64,000 nucleotides of DNA from Unio delphinus (taxonomy: Eukaryota > Mollusca > Bivalvia > Unionida > Unionidae). Every line of letters begins with the position of its first letter. Position 1 is the first letter of the stretch. The notes beneath the pieces were generated by a model. It ran no database searches. It saw only the letters and a list, made by a program, of their open reading frames with translations, and was not told the DNA's origin. The position numbers were made by a program, and so were the translations under genes. Positions 60,543 to 64,000 of the stretch are shown here, one piece after another. The DNA is taken from positions 8,405,501 to 8,469,500 of the forward strand of contig JAQISU010000041.1 in assembly GCA_029339505.1 (NCBI GenBank), in the 5' to 3' direction.

Positions 60543-60718
60543 ACCATAGCAGCAGAGGGGTGCAACAACGACCTTGCGTCTCCAAAGGAAACGTTTTTTT
60601 TTTGATTTTGGAGGAAGCCTTGGTTTGCCAAATAGACGGTTTTTTACGATTTGGAGGAATCCTTGGTTTCCCAAATAGACGCTTCTAAACAGTTGTCGGA
60701 TTCTGCCCCTCTGCTGCT
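60543..60718. repeat. Right terminal region of element B, a fold-back
   Basis: CATAGCAGCAGAGGGGT and inverted GCCCCTCTGCTGCT bracket about 150 bp. Inside is a tandem duplication of about 45 bp with GGAGGAAGCCTTGG / GGAGGAATCCTTGG. Counterpart of 18,793-18,994. Confidence 0.65.
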
Positions 60719-61030
60719 ACCTTCATATCGATTAATTTGAATTTGCATCATAGTACAGTATAGTCAATTTACAATAAACATTTTACGAAACGTGTTGTTT
60801 TTCATTTTTTATGTTATTTAAATTCTGACCATATAGTCGCAACAATTTACAATTTCTTTCAAGCAATCGCTATTATTTTAGATATATATCTCAACCTCTC
60901 GTTTCGTATAAATATTCGTTATAGAGAAAGGAAAGATCGCACTAATCATCATATTATATGGATGCTTTGCAAGAAATATATTATCAACAAAAATGTATTA
61001 AACAAACTGACTATTAGAAACAATTATTAC
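60719..61030. other. Spacer
   Basis: AT-rich, no gene seen. Confidence 0.5.
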
Positions 61031-61137
61031 TCAAGCAAATTCGTGTATCTCTTTGACGTTCGATTTACACGGAAAGCAAATGATCTTTAACATCCATATG
61101 CAACACTGTTGCTCGCACGCACATATATGAATACACG

Positions 61138-61197
<60 letters not shown>

Positions 61198-61504
61198 AGG
61201 TGTCGTTGTAGATGATGACGTCATCTATATTGGCATCACACTTTTCTAGACCAGAGGTAATCATATTCATGAGAGGTTGAAATGTACTCGGTGACGCTTT
61301 CATCCCAAATGGCATTACTTTATATTGATAAAGTCCATCTGGAGTCACAAATGCCGAGATTTCCTTTGCTCTTTCCATTATTGGAATCTGCCAAAATCCT
61401 TTCAGAAGGTCAAACTTGTTGATATACTTTTCATTCCCGATTTGATCAATACAATCGTCAGTTCTTGGTAATGGGAATGAATCTGCTTTTGTCACACTGT
61501 TCAT
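61031..61504 (-). mobile_element. Ty3/gypsy reverse transcriptase fragment
   Basis: Reads FPLPRTDDCIDQIG, KFDLLKGFWQIP, TPDGLYQYKVMPFGM and NIDDVIIYND, the ordered reverse transcriptase motifs with the IDD catalytic box. It is cut off after that box by a (TA)n tract (61,138-61,194), beyond which the frame is unrelated. No LTRs seen. Confidence 0.88.
61138..61194. repeat. (TA)n microsatellite
   Basis: About 28 TA units at the broken end of the gypsy fragment. Confidence 0.96.
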
Positions 61505-61659
61505 TTTCTAAACGATTATATAGTATGTTTATCTGTATATTTTATCTGACCTGGTCCAAAAACGTTATTTCTGCAAACCACAAATTGTAGTCGTATGAAC
61601 CACTACGCATTGCATATTTCAAAGACCAGTCAGTAGGAGAATCAGAACTGCGCACATAA

Positions 61660-62110
61660 CTACTAGTGAACTTTATCAATGTCCACTATAATTACGTCTT
61701 TTCCATTACAGAAACATGGCTAAAAGAATCACCAGACGATGAGCCAATGAATGTGGATATAACACACTCCGTTTATTCCATCAAATGGTCCCCCGCCACT
61801 CCAGCGAAGTCATACTGTCATCGCAATGTACTCCATAATTCGCCGTCTTAACTACAGAACAACTTTCATTAGCGAACACATTCTTTGAACTGGTCCAAAC
61901 TTCACTCACAATTGAGCATATATCAGTCCATTTTTTTCTGCATCTACCACCTTCATCCTAAGTAATAAAAACACAAGCAAAACATGTTGACTAAATCTCT
62001 CTTTTCGGACAGTTTCCAAACAGCTTAAAAGATGAAAGTTTGATAGGTCGCATCCTGATTATTCTTAGAGATTTCAACTTTCACTTTGACTTTCCTGGAA
62101 ATCTATAAAC
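61660..62110 (+). mobile_element. LINE apurinic endonuclease fragment
   Basis: FSITETWLKESPDDEP is the TETWL motif of non-LTR retrotransposon endonucleases. About 110 codons later, in another frame, ILRDFNFHFDFP matches the GDFN-x-H-x-D motif with Gly replaced. Stops between them. The reverse transcriptase part is absent. Confidence 0.72.
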
Positions 62111-62261
62111 ATCAAAACTCCGGTGTTTGTGTCCCCTAATCCGGCTATGATTTAAGAATGTTATAATTATATTCTTTTTTGTTGTACTAACTTGATGACT
62201 GTTATACCGGTGTCAACGATTATTCGTCTTAGTTTTTGCTTTCTGTTTCAATCTAGATCAG

Positions 62262-62340
62262 GTGTTTCAAACTCAAATTGCTCTGAGGGTCAGATGAGGA
62301 CTTGGAAAGTAACCCTAGGGCCGCAGCAATGCATGTATGT
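62262..62340. repeat. Candidate end of a hAT element
   Basis: CAGGTGTTTCAAACTCAAA begins with CAG and a TTTCAAACTC-like core as many hAT termini do. It lies downstream of the minus-strand transposase. The partner end would be beyond 64,000. Confidence 0.4.
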
Positions 62341-63333
62341 TTTAAAATGATATAAAGCCAATAAAAACAATATAATAAGAATATAGTGATGTTCAAATTG
62401 TATTTAATCCATTTATTAAAACTAATGTGTAACGTGGATGTAATTACCGTATTAGGTTTATGTTGAATGAATGAATAGTTGGTATCATAGTGAAACCGGT
62501 CATAAGGGTCATTTGTTCACTGGTTTAAACCATCAAATTTGTATGATGATTGGTTTCCCGTGGGGAAGGAATGGTACCACATCCCAACGGGCATTTAACG
62601 CAGAAAGTGCGCTTGTTAATTGTGGCTGTCATGTCATACCACTAAAACGTGGCTAATGACATGAATGTAAGGCCCTGGGTGAGTAGGAATAGACCCAACA
62701 CACACTCAACCCTATCAACCAATCAGAAGTAACGTACTTAGGGTGCAATGGCACCAAATGGTGACGAGAGAAAAATAGTTTTCTCATATCGTCATTTTTG
62801 CTGGAGTCCGGTCGTTGAAAAGGAGGAAAAGATCCCGGAAAGCCAGCCGTTGTCGTATATGGATATCGTTTACGCCACGGAACGCCCTAGCCGTACTTAT
62901 TTCAAATTCAGTCCAGTTATACAAATGAACAACCTAATACCAATTTTGTGTAAGCCACCTGTGCAATTGTATCAAATAAATGAGTCGTAGAATTTTTCGT
63001 TAACATCCTAACTATACAATACAATAGTGTACGTATCATAAGTCCCTAACAAATTTGTTAGCTAATATGTATCTGCGACATATAAAAGTGTAGTCATTGT
63101 TTGGTGAATAGATTGCAAATTTTGAGCGGTGTTCAAAATTAATCAAGTCAGGTTTTATAATAGAGATTATTCAATGAGGGTTACTCGTAACCAATTGAGA
63201 ACCCTATTATTCAAGCAAATGAATGGCAATGTAAAAGCTATTCACATCTGCACAACAGGCCATCTTTCTCGGAGTACTGTAGGTTAGCGGTAACAGAGTA
63301 TCTCATGTTACAGCCAGTTTTCCTTTTATTTCC
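62341..63333. other. Non-coding DNA between the hAT end and the transposase
   Basis: Frames at 62,471 and 62,748 have no recognised motif. Several SINE-like phrases but no clear promoter boxes. Confidence 0.4.
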
Positions 63334-64000
63334 CTAGGCTTCATGAAATTTTTCAGTTGTTGGTATTTTTAATCCACTGTTCCTTTCCATTTCTATCCCC
63401 GCCATTAGTGAAGTCAATACTTTTGATGAACTTCGTGCTGGAACGTCCATTTTTGGTTTTCCGTACACTACTCCGGTTACCTTGATGCTCGTATGGTTGC
63501 AGTTAATTATCTGCAATCCTAGTCTGCACCATTTATCTACTTCCCGCTGTCGCACACCGTAGCCCGCTGAAGACCGGTCCAGCTTGCTCTGAGTCCACTG
63601 CCTGTGTCGAATATGTAGGTTTATGTTTCGGTCAGTTTTATTCTGGCTACTTAGCTGGCAGCGTTTAGCATCAACAAAGACCTCAATATTAGGCTTGAAT
63701 TGATGAGAAGATACCAATCTCAGTGCTGCTTGCGAATGATCATCATTGAGTCGTGACCTTAACACAGACTTGTTAACCATCATGGATGACAAAATTTGTT
63801 CACATACATATGTACTTCCAAACATTGCAATAACCCTTGCAGCAGCAGCGAATAACATCATAAACCTTTCTCGTGAAAGAAACGTGTAGAATTCTGGTAT
63901 CCCCACTTCTGCATATTTTGGTTTCAAGATATTATCACACTGAAGTTCCACCAACACCATTTGCAATTCCTCTGCAACATTGTCAATTTCTACAGCAAAC
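63334..64000 (-). pseudogene. hAT-family transposase C-terminal part (ZBED/GTF2IRD2-like), continues past the window
   Basis: Open from the window edge. LVELQCDNILKPKYAEVGIPEFY, then AARVIAMFGSTYVCEQILSSM and NKSVLRSRLNDDHSQAALRL are the hallmark dimerisation region of hAT transposases of the Charlie/ZBED type. After about residue 100 the sequence (Ser/Arg/Gln-rich, ending FHEA) is not typical of the family, so the frame has probably run into unrelated DNA or a shifted tail. The N-terminal BED finger and catalytic core would lie beyond 64,000. Confidence 0.75.

Larger units (their letters stand above)
41130..60718 (+). mobile_element. Polinton/adintovirus-like element B (decayed, rearranged)
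   Basis: Shares with element A the polymerase-helicase, integrase, conserved unknown protein, basic protein, capsid, fibre-like, membrane and penton-like genes. Without the 12-kb palindromic insertion about 7.6 kb remain. Relative to A, the helicase-integrase block is inverted while the virion module is not. The junction is at about 55,055-55,110, where integrase pieces face each other. A 1.4-kb deletion removed the end of the capsid gene, the hydrophobic protein and the protease. The left terminus is not identified; 38,101 is a candidate. Confidence 0.78.

Overview
This is animal nuclear DNA. It has a multi-exon gene with consensus splice sites, LINE, Ty3/gypsy and hAT transposon remnants, long AT, AAT, AGT, CCAT and CATA microsatellites, and large blocks of viral-type genes (virus-like transposons of the Polinton/Maverick/adintovirus kind). 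A mollusc or other lophotrochozoan is my guess from the repeat flavour only; I cannot name the species.

Layout. 1-3,760 is AT-rich DNA without a recognisable gene. 3,767-18,994 is decayed Polinton-like element A: packaging ATPase (-), zinc-ribbon/phospholipase A2 protein (+), retrovirus-like integrase (+), a DNA polymerase B fused to a superfamily 1 helicase (-), a Cys-rich protein, an HNH endonuclease remnant, then a + strand virion module (conserved protein of unknown role, basic minor protein, major capsid protein, hydrophobic protein, adenain-like protease, fibre-like protein, membrane protein, penton-like protein). Almost every gene is broken; the protease reads intact. 20,810-37,817 is a 17-kb unit bounded by long terminal inverted repeats and a candidate 6-bp target duplication. 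It carries an eight-exon HECT ubiquitin ligase gene and no recognisable transposase. 38,101-40,359 is a 2.3-kb inverted-repeat element with a remnant of the element A Cys-rich gene. 41,130-60,718 is Polinton-like element B, a relative of A with an inversion and a 1.4-kb deletion. 61,000-64,000 holds gypsy, LINE and hAT fragments.

Nested in element B at 42,575-54,530 is the most striking object: a 12-kb near-perfect palindrome. Each 5.5-kb arm carries a complete family-B DNA polymerase gene of a different type from the polymerase-helicase of A and B. The arms are separated by a 957-bp unique centre and flanked by a 6-bp duplication (AACAAC). The homologous stretch of element A is an uninterrupted reference for the insertion site, so the insertion can be read directly from this window.

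How the parts relate. A and B once encoded replication, integration, packaging and virion assembly, and each shows what the other lost. The palindrome has only a polymerase, so it presumably borrowed an integrase in trans. The 6-bp duplication fits Polinton-type integration. The HECT unit looks like a transposon-sized vehicle for a host-type gene. The gene has one splice-phase conflict and one in-frame stop, so this copy is probably dead or contains sequence errors.
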